A stretch of DNA of 64,000 nucleotides from Triticum aestivum (GCF_018294505.1 NC_057797.1:126423116-126487115), one strand, 5' to 3'; positions 1-10,644 are shown, counted from the stretch's first letter. Notes: generated from the sequence alone by a model not told the origin. Program-made: numbers and translations.

Positions 1-16
1 GCCCTCCTCACCACCC

Positions 17-534
17 ATGTCGACCGAGGTTTCTCCTTGCCCCCACATCCGTTCTTCTGGGTTTTTTGAAATTTCTTTGGGGCTCAGATCCATCACTTTC
101 CACCCAACACAATCTCATATCTCGCTGCATGTTTCTATGTGCGAGAACTTCCTCGGTTGCCTGCCGCACTGGGGCCTGTTCAAACATATCTTCACTTTCC
201 GTTCACAACAGGTAAAAAAGGAAAATCCGAGCGATGAAAAGACGCACGTGATCCAGACGTGCGTGGGGTTGGGGATCCAAACTAGAGGTAGAAGTACTTC
301 CCCCATGACCATTCCCGAGTCAGTCAGAGGATGGCAGTCGACCTGGTTCTACTGCACGGTCATCCCGACCCCTGTTCAGTTGACCGGCCTCCCCCCTTTC
401 ACAATGGAGAGACGCCGCCAGCCTTCTTCTCTGGTTGTAACCGTGGAAGAGAAAGGTGAGGTGTCACTTTTAGTCGATGTGGTCATTAATTTAGTCCGGG
501 AGGGTGTGACCGACATGGATCTGCTGGAGGTGTT
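17..534 (+). pseudogene. Antisense ORF of the Tat element, 5' exon part (transposase_28 / PF04195-like)
   Basis: First visible segment of the antisense gene of the Tat host. It reads openly for about 170 residues and contains a section rich in H, W, C and F (about residues 40-120) that resembles the Pfam family called putative gypsy-type transposon (PF04195), including a conserved GWQSTWFYC stretch. Molecular function of the family is unknown. The true N-terminus may lie left of position 1; the ATG at 17 is only the first in-frame Met. The reading frame is cut after codon F at 534 by element A and resumes at 16859. The assignment is from remembered family motifs. Confidence 0.6.
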
Positions 535-2048
535 TGATGACCCACAAGTATAGGGGATCAATCGTAGTCCTTTCGATAAGTAATAGTGTCGAACCCAACG
601 AGGAGCAGAAGGAAATGATAAGCGGTTTTCAGCAAGGTATTCTCTGAAAGTACTGAAATAAGTGGTAACAGATAGTTTTGTGATAAGATAGATTGTAACG
701 AGCAACAAGTAACAAAAGTAAATAAAGTGCAGCAAGGTGGCCCAATCCTTTTGTAGCAAAGGACAAGCCGGAACAAACTCTTATAATAGGAAAAGCGCTC
801 CCGAGGACACATGGTAATATCGTCAAGCTAGTTTTCATCATGTTCATATTATTCGCGTTCGATACTTTGATAATTTGATATGTGGGTGGACCGGTGCTTG
901 GGTGTTGTTCTTACTTGAACAAGCATCCCACTTATGATTAACCTCTATTGCAAGCATCCGCAACTACAACAAAAGTATTAAGGTAAACCTAACCATAGCA
1001 TGAAACATGTGGATCCAAATCAGCCCCTTATGAAGCAACGCATAAACTAGGGTTTAAGCTTCTGTCACTCTAGCAACCCATCATCAACTTATTACTTCCC
1101 AATGCCTTCCTCTAGGCCCAAATAATGGTGAAGTGTTATGTAGTCGACGTTCACATAACACCACTAGAGGCTAGACAACATACATCTTATCAAAATATCA
1201 AACGAATACCAAATTCACATGACTACTCATAGCAAGACTTCTCCCTTGTCCTCGGGAACGAACGTAATTACTCACAAAGCATATTCATGTTCATAATCAG
1301 AGGGGTAATAATATGCATATAGGATCTGAACATATGATCTTCCACCAATTAAACCAACTAGCATCAACTACAAGGAGTAATCAACACTACTAGCAACCTA
1401 CTAGCACCAATCCCGGACTTTGAGACAAGAATTGGATACAAGAGATGAACTAGGGTTTGGAGATGAGATGGTGCTGGTGAAGATGTTGATGGAGATTGCC
1501 CTCTTTCAATGAGAGGAGCGTTGGTGATGACGATGGTGATGATTTCTCCCTCCCGGAGGGAAGTTTCCCCGGCAAAACAGCTCTGCCGGAGCTCTAGATT
1601 GGATCTGCCAAGGTTCCGCCTCGTGGCGGCGGAGTCTCGTCCCGAAAAGTTCCTTGCCATTTTTTTCTCATCGAAATACCTCATATAGGAGAAGATGGGC
1701 GTCGGAGAGCCACCAGGGGGCCCACGAGGTAGGGGCGCGCCCTAGGGGGGGCGCACCCCACCCTCGTGAGGAGGGTGTGGGCCCCCTGGCCTTCATCTTT
1801 GGCGTGGATTTTTCTTTATTTCTTTGAAGACGTTCCATGGATTTTCAGGACTTTTGGAGTAGCGCGGAATAGGTCTCTAATATTTGCTCCTTTTCCAAAC
1901 CAGAATTCCAGCTGCCGGCATTCTCCCTCTTTATGTAAACCTTGTAAAATAAGAGAGAATAGCCATAAGTATTGTGACATAAAGTGAAATAACAGTCCAT
2001 AATGCGATAAATATCGATATAAAAACATAATGCAAAATGGACGTATCA
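535..2048 (-). repeat. 3' LTR of element A
   Basis: 1514 bp, beginning TGATGACCCACAAGTATAGG and ending ACGTATCA on the plus strand, so TG...CA in element sense as well. It matches 15340-16853 over its whole length. It holds a GC-rich quasi-palindrome (about 1711-1790) shared with other LTRs in the window. Read in sense, a TATA-like segment follows this block (near 1680). Confidence 0.95.
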
Positions 2049-2060
2049 ACTCCCCCAAGC
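2049..2060 (-). promoter_or_regulatory. Polypurine tract of element A
   Basis: On the minus strand the 12 bases abutting the 3' LTR are purine-rich (GCTTGGGGGAGT). This is the expected primer site for plus-strand DNA synthesis. Ten bases further into the element is an inverted repeat GCTTG/CAAGC with a 4-nt loop (2070-2083), which is nearly conserved at the matching place in element D. Confidence 0.85.
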
Positions 2061-2533
2061 TTAGACATCGCTTGTCCTCAAGCGAAAAGCCGATAACAAT
2101 AAATATGTCCTCATGTTTAGAGGTAAAGGCGTCGCTAAAAATAAAATACGGACATGAAGGCATCATGATTATTCTCATAACAGCAACATATATAGATTTT
2201 GTTATATGATTACTTATGTTCAAGTGATGATCTATTCACAATGCAAAAGCATAAATCATAAACCTTATTGGGCTCCGACAAACTATAATCTCAGTCATTG
2301 AAGCAATTGCAATTTATCACAACATCGGAAAGAGTCTATGTCAGAGCTAAAAAGCAAGTCCACATACTCAACTATCATTTAGTCCTCCATAATTGCTAAC
2401 ACTCACGTGATACTTGTGGTTACGGAGTTTTAGTCGGACACGGAGAAAGATAGGAGCTTATAGTTTTGCCCCACAACCTTTTACCTCAAGGGTAATGTCA
2501 ACAATAATGGTCCATGCTCCCCTACATCCAATT

Positions 2534-2535
<2 letters not shown>
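2061..2535 (-). other. Distal 3' UTR of element A
   Basis: Non-coding DNA between the polypurine tract and the (TA)n tract that hosts element B. Apart from the hairpin at 2070-2083 I see no gene or repeat. Confidence 0.6.
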
Positions 2536-2594
<59 letters not shown>

Positions 2595-2608
2595 CATACA
2601 TACATACA
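2536..2608. repeat. (TA)n / (CATA)n microsatellite flanking element B
   Basis: A TA dinucleotide run grading into ATAC/CATA repeats just before the left end of B. A shorter TA run (8602-8618) lies just beyond the right end. This suggests that B inserted into a TA microsatellite, or carries one at its edges. Confidence 0.9.
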
Positions 2609-2612
2609 TAAA

Positions 2613-2654
2613 CACTATTCTGATCACGGGATCAGAATAATATTCTGATCACGA
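2613..2654 (+). repeat. Left terminal inverted repeat of B, with internal hairpin
   Basis: Starts CACTATTCTGATC. Within it, ATTCTGATC and GATCAGAAT form an inverted repeat around a short spacer. It pairs with 8554-8595 read in reverse. Confidence 0.8.
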
Positions 2655-2709
2655 TATGAACTTCCCGAGTAACGCGCCTAACCTTCCCCGAGTACTAGGT
2701 TGAACTTCA

Positions 2710-3590
2710 GCTAAAAGGTGTCCAAATGGGGATTGCGATATACCGTTGGAAAGGTAAGAACATCAGTATCATGACCCAAGTTAAATTTTTGGCAAAATGT
2801 AAGCGGTTTAAGAGCAGTTTTGAAAATCGTTTTTTCTTCATACAAAAAACGTGAATCGTATTTTTGATCGCATTTTTAAACCGTTTATCGGAATGAGGCA
2901 AATAATATGTCGTTGGAAAGCTGCTGAGAACCTGCTCCTTCCACATGTTGAAAGTTTTCTCTAATTCCCTACGGTTAAATAGTAATTTGGAAAATCATAG
3001 AATTTCACAAATGGAACACCCGAGTTTGTATTTTCGATGCCATTTCAAAACGGCTAATCCAATTGAGGCAAATAATATGGCGTTGGAAAGCTTATGAAAA
3101 TGCGCTACTTTTTCATGTTAAAAGTTTTTTCTAATTTTGAACGGTTTAAAAGTAATTTAGAAAATGGTACAAGTTCCACCGAGTTCGTATTTTCGAGCTA
3201 ATTTTTTAACCGTACGTCCAAATGCAGCAAATGATATGGCGTTGGGAAGCTTGAAGAAATGCGAAACGTTTTTGTATATATTGTTTCTCCTAATTCATTA
3301 CGGCTTTATGTCAGTTTTGAAAATGGCTAAAAATGTATTTTTGCTGTAATTTCTACAAACTTTATCGGAATGGGGCAAATAATATACCGCTGAAAAGCTA
3401 TGGAAAATTCGAAACTTTTTCATGTTGATGGTTTTCTGTGATTCCTTACCATTTTCCAGTAATTTCAAAAATGGTGAGATCGTTCGTTCTGTCTTTATCG
3501 CGAAACAGATTCTTCGAAAATGCATTGTGTGAAGAACCTGAACTTCTCGGCATGTCTACTTGAACTTCACTCTGTTTTTCACTGTGAACT
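2710..3590. repeat. Copy 1 of the 940-bp internal duplication in B
   Basis: Matching landmarks lie exactly 940 bp apart: AGAGCAGTTT at 2811 and 3751, CGAAACAGAT at 3501 and 4441. Inside are four degenerate subunits of about 150-175 bp, each with a core like AATATGGCGTTGGAAAGCT (near 2892, 3064, 3223 and 3372). It is AT-rich and shows no convincing coding potential. Confidence 0.85.
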
Positions 3591-3649
3591 CAACCTGACC
3601 TGCCCCGCTAGTAGTACATTGAACTTCACTGTGAACTCGGTTGAACTTC

Positions 3650-4530
3650 CGCCAACATTGCCCAAACGGGGCTTGCGATATATCGTCGAAAAGCTATGGA
3701 CACCAATATCATCACCCAACTTAAATTTTTGGCAAAATATAATCGGTTTAAGAGCAGTTTTGAAAACCGTTTTTTCTTCGCACAAAAAACGTGAACCGTA
3801 TTTTCGATCACATTTCTAAACCGTTTATCGGAATGAGGCATATAATATGGCGTTGGAAAGCTGTTGCAAAACCGCTCCTTCCACATGTTGAAAGTTTTTT
3901 CTAATTCCCTATGGTTAAAGAGTAATTTGGAAAAATGTAAAATTTCGTAAACCGAACAGCTGAGTTCGTTTTTTCGATGTCATTTCTAAACAGCTAATCC
4001 AATGGAGGCATATGATATGGTGTTGGAAAGCTTATGAAAATGTGCTACTTTTTCATCTTGAAAGTTTTTTTCTAATTTTGAATGGTTTAAGAGTAATTTA
4101 GAAAATGGTCCAAGTCCTACCGAGTTCGTATTTTTGAGCTAATTTTTTAACTGTGCGTCCGAATGCAGCAAATGATATGTTGTTGGAAAGCTTGAACAAA
4201 TGCGAAACTTTTTGGTATGTATTGTTTCTCCCAATTCTTTACAGTTTTAAGTCAGTTTAAAAAATGGCAAAAAAGTATTTTCGCCGTAATTTCTACAAAC
4301 TTTATCGGAATTGGGCAAATAATATACCGTTGAAAAGCTACGGAAAATGCGAAACTTTTTCATGTTGATGGTTTTCTCTGATTCCTAGCTGTTTTCAAGT
4401 AATTCCAAAAATGGCAGGATCATTCGTTCTGCCTCTATCGCGAAACAGATTCTTCGAAAATGCACCGCATGAAGAACCTAAACTTCTCGGTGCGTGTACC
4501 TGAACTTCACTCTGTTTTTTTCACGTGATT
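3650..4530. repeat. Copy 2 of the 940-bp internal duplication in B
   Basis: Diverged direct copy of 2710-3590 with the same four subunits in the same order. The constant 940-bp offset indicates one segmental tandem duplication event over an older array of about 160-bp units. Confidence 0.85.
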
Positions 4531-6400
4531 TTTTTGCTCGTAGATCTTCATCCACTGCTCGTAGCTCTCCATCCCACTCACGGGAATTGAGCAGGTGATA
4601 TACCGATGGAAAGCTGCTGTAAACACGCAACTTTCCCGTGTTGATCATTTTTTCGTACTCGCGACGATTTTGAAAGTTTTTCATCTAAAATTCATTTAGC
4701 ATAGTAGTTGAACTTCCTGTTGTTTTCACGTTGAACTTCTAGGACGTATTTTTGTTTGTAATTTTCTTATCCATTCGTTAGTGTTACACAAATAATATTC
4801 CTTTTGTACAAACGTCTCTCACAATAATTTTTTTAACTTTCTCCGACCAAGGACTTGAACTTACACAAATGATATTACTATCGTTTCGAGGTAAATTAGA
4901 AAATGGCGAGATCATGATTTCTGCGCTCATCGTGAACGGAAATGCACTGCGTGAAGTAGTTGAACTTCTGGAGCATGTTTGTTTGAACCTCACTCTATTT
5001 TTGACGTGCTATTTTTTGCACTGGTGAAGTAGTTGAACTTCTGGGGCATGTCTGTTTGAACTTCACTCGATTTCACTTTATTGTATTTTTCTTGTAGAAA
5101 ATACACACCATGTAGTACGTGAACTTCCGGTTGTTATCGCTTTGAACTTCTCTCTGGTTTGAGAGAATTATTTTGAAACACAAAAAACAACATTTTTTTA
5201 TGTATTTCGGATGTCTAAATACACGGTGATCATCTCTCACAAGAATTTTTTGAACTTTTCCTCACCGAGCACTTGAACTTATAGCAACCATTTTTTTGTT
5301 TATGAGTTGTTTTTAAAAGTACAAAAAATGGCGTTGTGTTTTTTATATTTTTGAACAGGTAAATCCAAGGTTTTAATAAACCCCGAACTTCTGTGTTATT
5401 TTAATATGAACTTCACCTTTTTTATATTTTGAGTAAAGAATTGTATTCGATTTTTATACGGAAAAAATCAAACATGGAAATACAAGGTGAACCTATCGCG
5501 CACGAATTTTTGAACTTCCCCGGACAGAGCACTTGAACTTATTTCAACAAACCTTGTAATCTTTTATTTTTCTATACTTTTATTCTCACCTGAAATGCAT
5601 TCCTTGTAGTACTTGAACTTCTCGTTGTTTTCACTATGAACTTCTATTGCACTTTCATGTATACGTTGAATTACATGCAATTGAAGGTCAGACGTCATTT
5701 TTTGCCATTTTAAAACATGTAATTGGAGGTCGGACGTCCCACAATATAAATTATGAACCGTGCACGGAGGTGAACGTGAACTTCTTGCAACAAATATGAG
5801 TTTTTTCATATACTCCGAACTTCTCTGTTATTGTAATTCCATTTTCTTAGTCATATTCTTATAAAGGAAATATGTTTTTAAATAAGCATCAAATATTTTT
5901 TTTGTAAATTGCACTTCATAGTTTTATTTTTCTTTAGAGACGGTAATAATTTGAGTTTCCCCTATACATCAAACGACTCCTCTATTTTAATTTGAACTTC
6001 GCCATTTTTATTCTTTACTTGCAAGGAAAGTCTAAGTTTCTTTATAAATATCGAACTTCTCTAATTTGTAATTTGGACTTCTTGGTTTATTTCTTTCAGT
6101 GACGGCAAAATCCTAGTTTTGTAATAAATATTGAACATGTCCGTTATTTAAATTTGAACTTCTGGAGTTTTTTTAAAATGGTGATAATCCCGTTTTTACA
6201 TTTTTTGAACTGTTGTATGTTTAAAATTTGAACTTATTATTTATTTTATTAGAAATGGTGAAATATCAATTTCGAAGTGCTCTCTTATTTTTGTACTATT
6301 GTGTAAATTTTTTTCTGAACTTCTTATGTTCTTCCCATCAACAGATTCGGATTTTCCATTTTTTATACATCAAACTATTGCGTTACTTTATTTTTTTCAT
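4530..6400. repeat. AT-rich tract with interspersed GAACTTC heptamers (B)
   Basis: Low-GC DNA in which TTGAACTTC, TGAACTTCT and close variants recur at irregular spacing, often tens of bases apart (for example near 4708, 4731, 4962, 5034, 5059, 5120, 5145, 5605, 5637). The heptamer also appears before each copy of the 940-bp unit. No gene is recognised here. Confidence 0.7.
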
Positions 6401-7770
6401 TCTTAAATAATGAGGAAACCCATAGTTTCTACAATCACTGAACCACTTTTTGGAAAATAGTATGCTTGTTGGCAATATCAATGAACACGTATAGAGCAGA
6501 GAAGCGCAATTTATTTCACGAAACATTTTTGAGGAGTTTGTAAAGAGTAAACTACATTACCTTTTTTATTAATTTTTGTTTTTGTTCGAGAACAAAGAGA
6601 ACATTCTTTTAACTGTTAATGTTTTGAAGTGAATTTTATAGACTTTAATTTAGTTTATGCTCTTTTTAAATTTGTTTGTCACTTTAAGTTCTAAAAAATC
6701 GCAAATCTCCCATGTTTTTCTTTTGCATGTTTAATTATTTGAACTTGCCGAGATACTCATAACACACTTGACCTTCTCGAACACAATGTTTTGACCTTCG
6801 CAAATAGAAATTTAAAGCGAAATTTTTGCACAATAGTACGAGACAAACAGAGCAACACCCCACACACTGATGCTCATAAGTTGTTTTCCCCTTCTTTTAG
6901 TATACACATTGAACGGCACACGTCTACTAGGATGAACTTCTCTCTTTTATGTCCCATAGGAACACATGTACGCAAGAGAAAATTTATGCACCGGGGAGCA
7001 CCCATTTTTGATAGTGACGGAGTGTGTTGCATCCACCGTTCGGGCGTCGGAAGAATTGGCAAGGGGATCCTGTCCAGGATCTGCCGACCTTAGTTGGAGA
7101 TTATCTTCCACGACGGCGGCATTGGATCAAGATGACGCCGAGGCCGGGCCTCGCGCGTGAACATCAAACTCTTTTTTATTACATCTTTGTTTCTTTTTTT
7201 AGAAACAAGGAAATACTATTTTTTTTAACAATTTGAACTTTTTGAAACTTTCTGGATGGAACTCAAGTAAGCCAAATACAGAAGCAATCAAACGAGAGAA
7301 GGGAATAGTTTCAATTGTTTCCTCAGCGTGTTGCCATACAGACATTTTCATATTAAAAAAGATATATTGTACCTCTCATTCCTCAGCACACTTTGAACAA
7401 AAAAGGTAGAAGACCACATTTTTTGGATGGTTAGTGCTCCCTCGAGTTAGGGGGAATAACTACAGAGTATCAAAATTGAATGTTTTATGTTGGTACTTCA
7501 GGCGAGCGAAACCACCTGCTCCTTTGAATTGCTTGGTCAGCAAGATAACACAACGGACATCGACGGGCATTTGTGCTCATCTTTTTTGTAGTTTTTGGTG
7601 AAGTTCGACTTGGTTTGCAGGATAAGCACGAATGGGATCACTGATAGCTGAACCGGAAGGAGACTGTTCCTTCCTTTTTATAGAATTTCACATGGGACAA
7701 TTAGGAAGAAGACACCAAGAACTCTGCTATCTGCTGTAGTTGACCTGCTAGTAGCGTACGAATTGAACTT
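6400..7770. other. Right-central part of B, no recognised gene
   Basis: AT-rich sequence with a short GC-richer island (about 6950-7160) that carries overlapping small ORFs in several frames. No family is recognised. The island might be a captured exon, but nothing in the sequence proves it. Confidence 0.4.
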
Positions 7771-7972
7771 CAGTTAAACTGCTTTTTTCTGCTGCCGACG
7801 ATGATGACGCGGCCGCTAGTGATGAACTGTTTGAGTAGTGTACCATCGTTTTGCCAATCTATCAAGCCGCAGGTCTTGTCGCTTGTGCCATAGTGAAGGA
7901 TGAGCATAGGGGAACGAGGGGCATGTCTCGCGGCTCTGTTTTTTGCAGGTGCCGCCATGAGAGACCAGTGGC

Positions 7973-8317
7973 GTGGGTGGTGGCTGCGGAATCCCGCAGG
8001 CCGGCGGTGCGAGTAGTTGGGCGGGACCTTGGAGGACGACAGCAAGTTGCGGCGGGATCCCGGAGCCCTGCTCGTGCGTGGTTGCAGCTGAATGCCGGAG
8101 TCCAGCGACGTGCGTGGCTGCGACGGGCGACAGGGGCTCAGCCTTCGGGTTCGGCTACATGGGCGTGGTCGACGACATGCTCCACGAGGGCGCCGACCTG
8201 GCCTCCCGCCTCATCGACCGCGCGCAGGGGCTCACCATCGAGGCCTCTCTCTCGGAGGTAGACAGATCCATGGTTGAAGCAGGGGAGGGCCCTGACGGCG
8301 GTGCTGTAGGTGGTTGA
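7973..8317 (+). CDS. Unrecognised GC-rich ORF near the right end of B, possible captured host sequence
   Basis: Open frame of 114 codons in a GC-rich block (about 7900-8480) that contrasts sharply with the AT-rich rest of B. The most protein-like section is residues 64-108, which includes MGVVDDMLHEGADLASRLID and a following amphipathic segment. The other frames of this block are also open because of its base composition, so coding is uncertain. Base use unlike its surroundings would fit a host exon acquired by the element. I do not recognise the family. Confidence 0.3.
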   Translation: MGGGCGIPQAGGASSWAGPWRTTASCGGIPEPCSCVVAAECRSPATCVAATGDRGSAFGFGYMGVVDDMLHEGADLASRLIDRAQGLTIEASLSEVDRSMVEAGEGPDGGAVGG

Positions 8318-8553
8318 GGCTAACCGGCGGCGCGGGAGGTGGTCGGGGCAAACCGGTGGCGCAGGAGGTGGCCGGGGCCCGGCGGCGGCGCGGGGTAGGG
8401 AGGGAGGCGGCGGTGGCATGATGCAGTTCGGGGGAGGTGCTAGATGGGATCCGGGGAGGTTAGGGGAGGGGTCGTGGCGAGGGGGTGGGGTGTGTTTCTT
8501 TCTTACCGATCGGGGATCTCAGGAACAGCTAATCGCGTCTATATAGGGCTTCC

Positions 8554-8595
8554 CGTGATCCGAATAGTTATTCTAATCCCAGGATTAGAATAGTG
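8554..8595 (-). repeat. Right terminal inverted repeat of B, with internal hairpin
   Basis: On the minus strand it begins CACTATTCTAATCC. The arms ATTCTAATCC and GGATTAGAAT are perfect inverted repeats around a 2-nt spacer. Followed outside by CCACCC and a TA run at 8602-8618. Confidence 0.8.
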
Positions 8596-8618
8596 CCACC
8601 CTATATATATATATATAT

Positions 8619-9630
8619 CATGTTCTTTCCAACATGCTAAGCTTGCCAAAGGATAAAATGGTGAAGATCACCATGACTCTTGCATAAGGTAGAAGATAAT
8701 AATAAAGGATAGGCCCTTCGCTGAGGGAAGCAGAGGTTGCCATGCGCTTTTATGGTTGGGTATATAAAATCTCAACACGAAAGAACGTCACTTTATATTG
8801 CCCCTTGTGATATGAACCTTTATTACGCAGTCCGTCGCTTTTATTACTTCCACATCACAAGATAGTATAAAGCTTATTTCTCCCACACCAATCAATCATA
8901 CATATTTAGAGCAATTTTTATTGCTTTGCACCGATGACAACTTACTTGAAGGATCTTACTCAATCCATAGGTAGATATGGTGGACTCTCATGGCAAAACT
9001 GGTTTAAGGGTATTTGGAAGCACAAGTAGTATTTCTATTTGGTGCTGAGAATTTGGCTAGCATGAGGGGGAAAGGCAAGCTCAACAAGTTAGAGGATCCA
9101 TGGCAACACACTTTATCTCGGATATAAGAAAGACATAACTCATTACGTTGTCTTCCTTGTCCAACATCAACTCTTTAGCATGTCATATTTTAATGAGTGC
9201 TCCCAATCATAAAAGATGTCAATGATAATATATCTATATGTGAAAACCTCTCTTTCCTTATTACTTCCTATTAATTGCAACAATGACCAAAGCTATGTCT
9301 GCCAACTCCCAACAACTTTTAATCATCATACTCTTTCTATGTGAAGTCATAACTCTTAATAAGATCAATATGAACTCTTTGCTTCTTTTTATTCTTTTTC
9401 TCTTTTCTTTTATTCATCCAAGATCATGGCAAAATAATCAAGCCCTTGACTCAACACTAATCTTTATTATATATAGCTCATGGACTCGATTACAAAGAAA
9501 GATCATAAAGCAAAACTCAAAACTAGATCATGCCATAAACTTTATTCTGCTAGATCAAGATACTACTAATAGGATCGAACTAAGAAAAACTTTAAAGATA
9601 AAAGTTGTGATGGTGATACGATACTGGGGC
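8619..9630 (-). other. Proximal 3' UTR of element A
   Basis: About 1 kb of non-coding DNA between B and the third ORF of A. No gene is seen. The open + strand frame at 9283-9771 is an antisense shadow of the UTR and the third ORF. Confidence 0.6.
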
Positions 9631-9631
9631 A

Positions 9632-9646
9632 CCTCCCCCAAGCTTG
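9632..9646 (-). promoter_or_regulatory. Second, internal polypurine-tract-like site in A
   Basis: On the minus strand AAGCTTGGGGGAGG lies about 35 bp past the stop of the third ORF. It resembles the genuine tract at 2049-2060. The same motif lies just past the third ORF of D (48699-48712) and, degenerate, in H (about 59865-59935). It could prime extra plus-strand synthesis; this is inference. Confidence 0.45.
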
Positions 9647-9680
9647 GAAGTTGCCAAGGGGAGTGCCCATACCCATGTCA

Positions 9681-10202
9681 TTATATCTCCTTTGTCGGTG
9701 AAGAAGGTGGAGGTATTGTTGATGATGCGGGCTTGTCATCCATCTTCCAAGGCATAGGTTCACCATCATAGAAGGATGATCGAGTCTCCGGAATCCTCGA
9801 ATCTGCAGCTAAACTCATTCTTTTGAATCTATATTCATACTTACAGTTTTGGTTTTGCAGGTCATAGATTTGGGCTTGGAGGTGCTCGATCTTCTCATAT
9901 AGCTTGAAGATGGCCTCCTCGGTGTTCTTGGCATCCGGCTTGTAGTTGTTAGTGAACTCCGCGAGCATCGTGTGGCTAGCGTTGATTCCACGCTCCACCA
10001 TCCCCTTGCACTTGAAAATTTGTTGCTCCATTGCTTCGAGCCTCGTCTCCACGCTTCCGGTTCCCTTTGGTCCCTCAACATCGCGGATGTGCAACAACCC
10101 ATCACGCATCTCAATGGTCTGAGGGTGTCGCAGCACCTCCGCGAGGTAAGGGTTGATGACCTTCTTGAAGAACTTGTCCTTGGAAGCACTTGGGGACATC
10201 AT
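9681..10202 (-). CDS. Third ORF of Athila-type element A, unknown function
   Basis: Intact 173-codon ORF in the place where Athila elements carry their extra 3' ORF, sometimes called env-like. No signal peptide or membrane segment is visible, so it does not look like an envelope protein. The N-terminal part (residues 10-60) is basic to mixed. Residues about 110-150 have a heptad pattern, with NTEEAIFKLYEKIEHLQAQI and the following segment, and suggest a coiled coil. The tail is proline- and serine-rich. It begins with two Met codons after a 300-bp GC-rich promoter-like block that resembles the LTR promoter. It stands out by being unbroken while gag-pol upstream is damaged. Confidence 0.65.
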   Translation of the reverse strand: MMSPSASKDKFFKKVINPYLAEVLRHPQTIEMRDGLLHIRDVEGPKGTGSVETRLEAMEQQIFKCKGMVERGINASHTMLAEFTNNYKPDAKNTEEAIFKLYEKIEHLQAQIYDLQNQNCKYEYRFKRMSLAADSRIPETRSSFYDGEPMPWKMDDKPASSTIPPPSSPTKEI

Positions 10203-10214
10203 GATAATCTAGAT

Positions 10215-10640
10215 TTGTCAGAAAACAGCTCGAAACAAAGACAGGAGATTTTTGCGTGATACGGGAGTCAAAACCTTCGGGAGAATATATAATGAATATT
10301 TACCAACCAAAATACGTATCATGCAAGAAAACGGAGTCCAGAAGGCACACAAGGTGCTCACGAGGTAGGGGGGAGCGCCCAGGGGGGTAGGGCGCGCCCA
10401 CCAGCCTCGTGGGGCCCTCGTGTCCTTTCCGGACTGCTACTTATTTTTCTAAATATTCCAAAACAGAGAAATATTGCCTTAAAAATTGTTTTGGAGTCGG
10501 TTTACTTACCGTACCACATACCTATTCCTTTTCGGAGTCTGAAACGTTCCGGAAAGTGTCCCTTATGTATTCCTCCAGGGTTACGGTTTCAATAATATTG
10601 GTTTCAACATTTATGGGATTACTTGAGATATAATGTTTGA
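10215..10640 (-). promoter_or_regulatory. LTR-like promoter block inside element A, upstream of ORF3
   Basis: Non-coding interval between the integrase stop and the third ORF. Read on the minus strand it contains a GC-rich quasi-palindrome (10350-10424) with CACGAGG, GGGCGCGCCC and CTCGTG parts. A TATA-like segment (10285-10292) follows about 60 bp later, then about 80 bp to the ORF. This is the same layout as the LTR promoters of A, C and D. It may start a separate transcript for ORF3. Function is inferred from layout only. Confidence 0.5.
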
Positions 10641-10644
10641 TTCT

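Larger units (their letters stand above)
2613..8595. mobile_element. Element B: TIR element in a TA-microsatellite, unassigned superfamily
   Basis: Bounded by inverted repeats of about 41 bp (2613-2654 and 8554-8595) that begin CACTATTCT at each end and differ at about six positions plus one indel. Each terminus also contains its own short inverted repeat. TA runs lie outside both ends. No 3-bp duplication is visible (AAA left, CCA right), so membership in the CACTA superfamily, suggested by the first bases, is not supported. The inside is AT-rich: a 940-bp direct duplication, then a long stretch rich in the heptamer GAACTTC, then a GC-rich right end with a short ORF. No transposase is recognisable, so it is probably non-autonomous. 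It sits in the 3' UTR of element A and must be younger than A. Confidence 0.75.

Noticed and set aside
535..2223. Several ORFs within the LTRs of A (for example near 1816-2223 and 1364-1684)
   Set aside because: They repeat in both LTR copies with frame-changing differences and have no domain.
2414..2611. ORF across the (TA)n tract
   Set aside because: Repeated Ile-Tyr is the translation of a microsatellite.
2613..8595. Element B as a CACTA or Helitron
   Set aside because: It starts with CACTA, but no 3-bp duplication is present; Helitron ends (TC...CTRR with 3' hairpin) are not seen.
9681..10202. Third ORF of A (and of D) as a retroviral envelope
   Set aside because: Neither shows a signal peptide, cleavage site or transmembrane segment.
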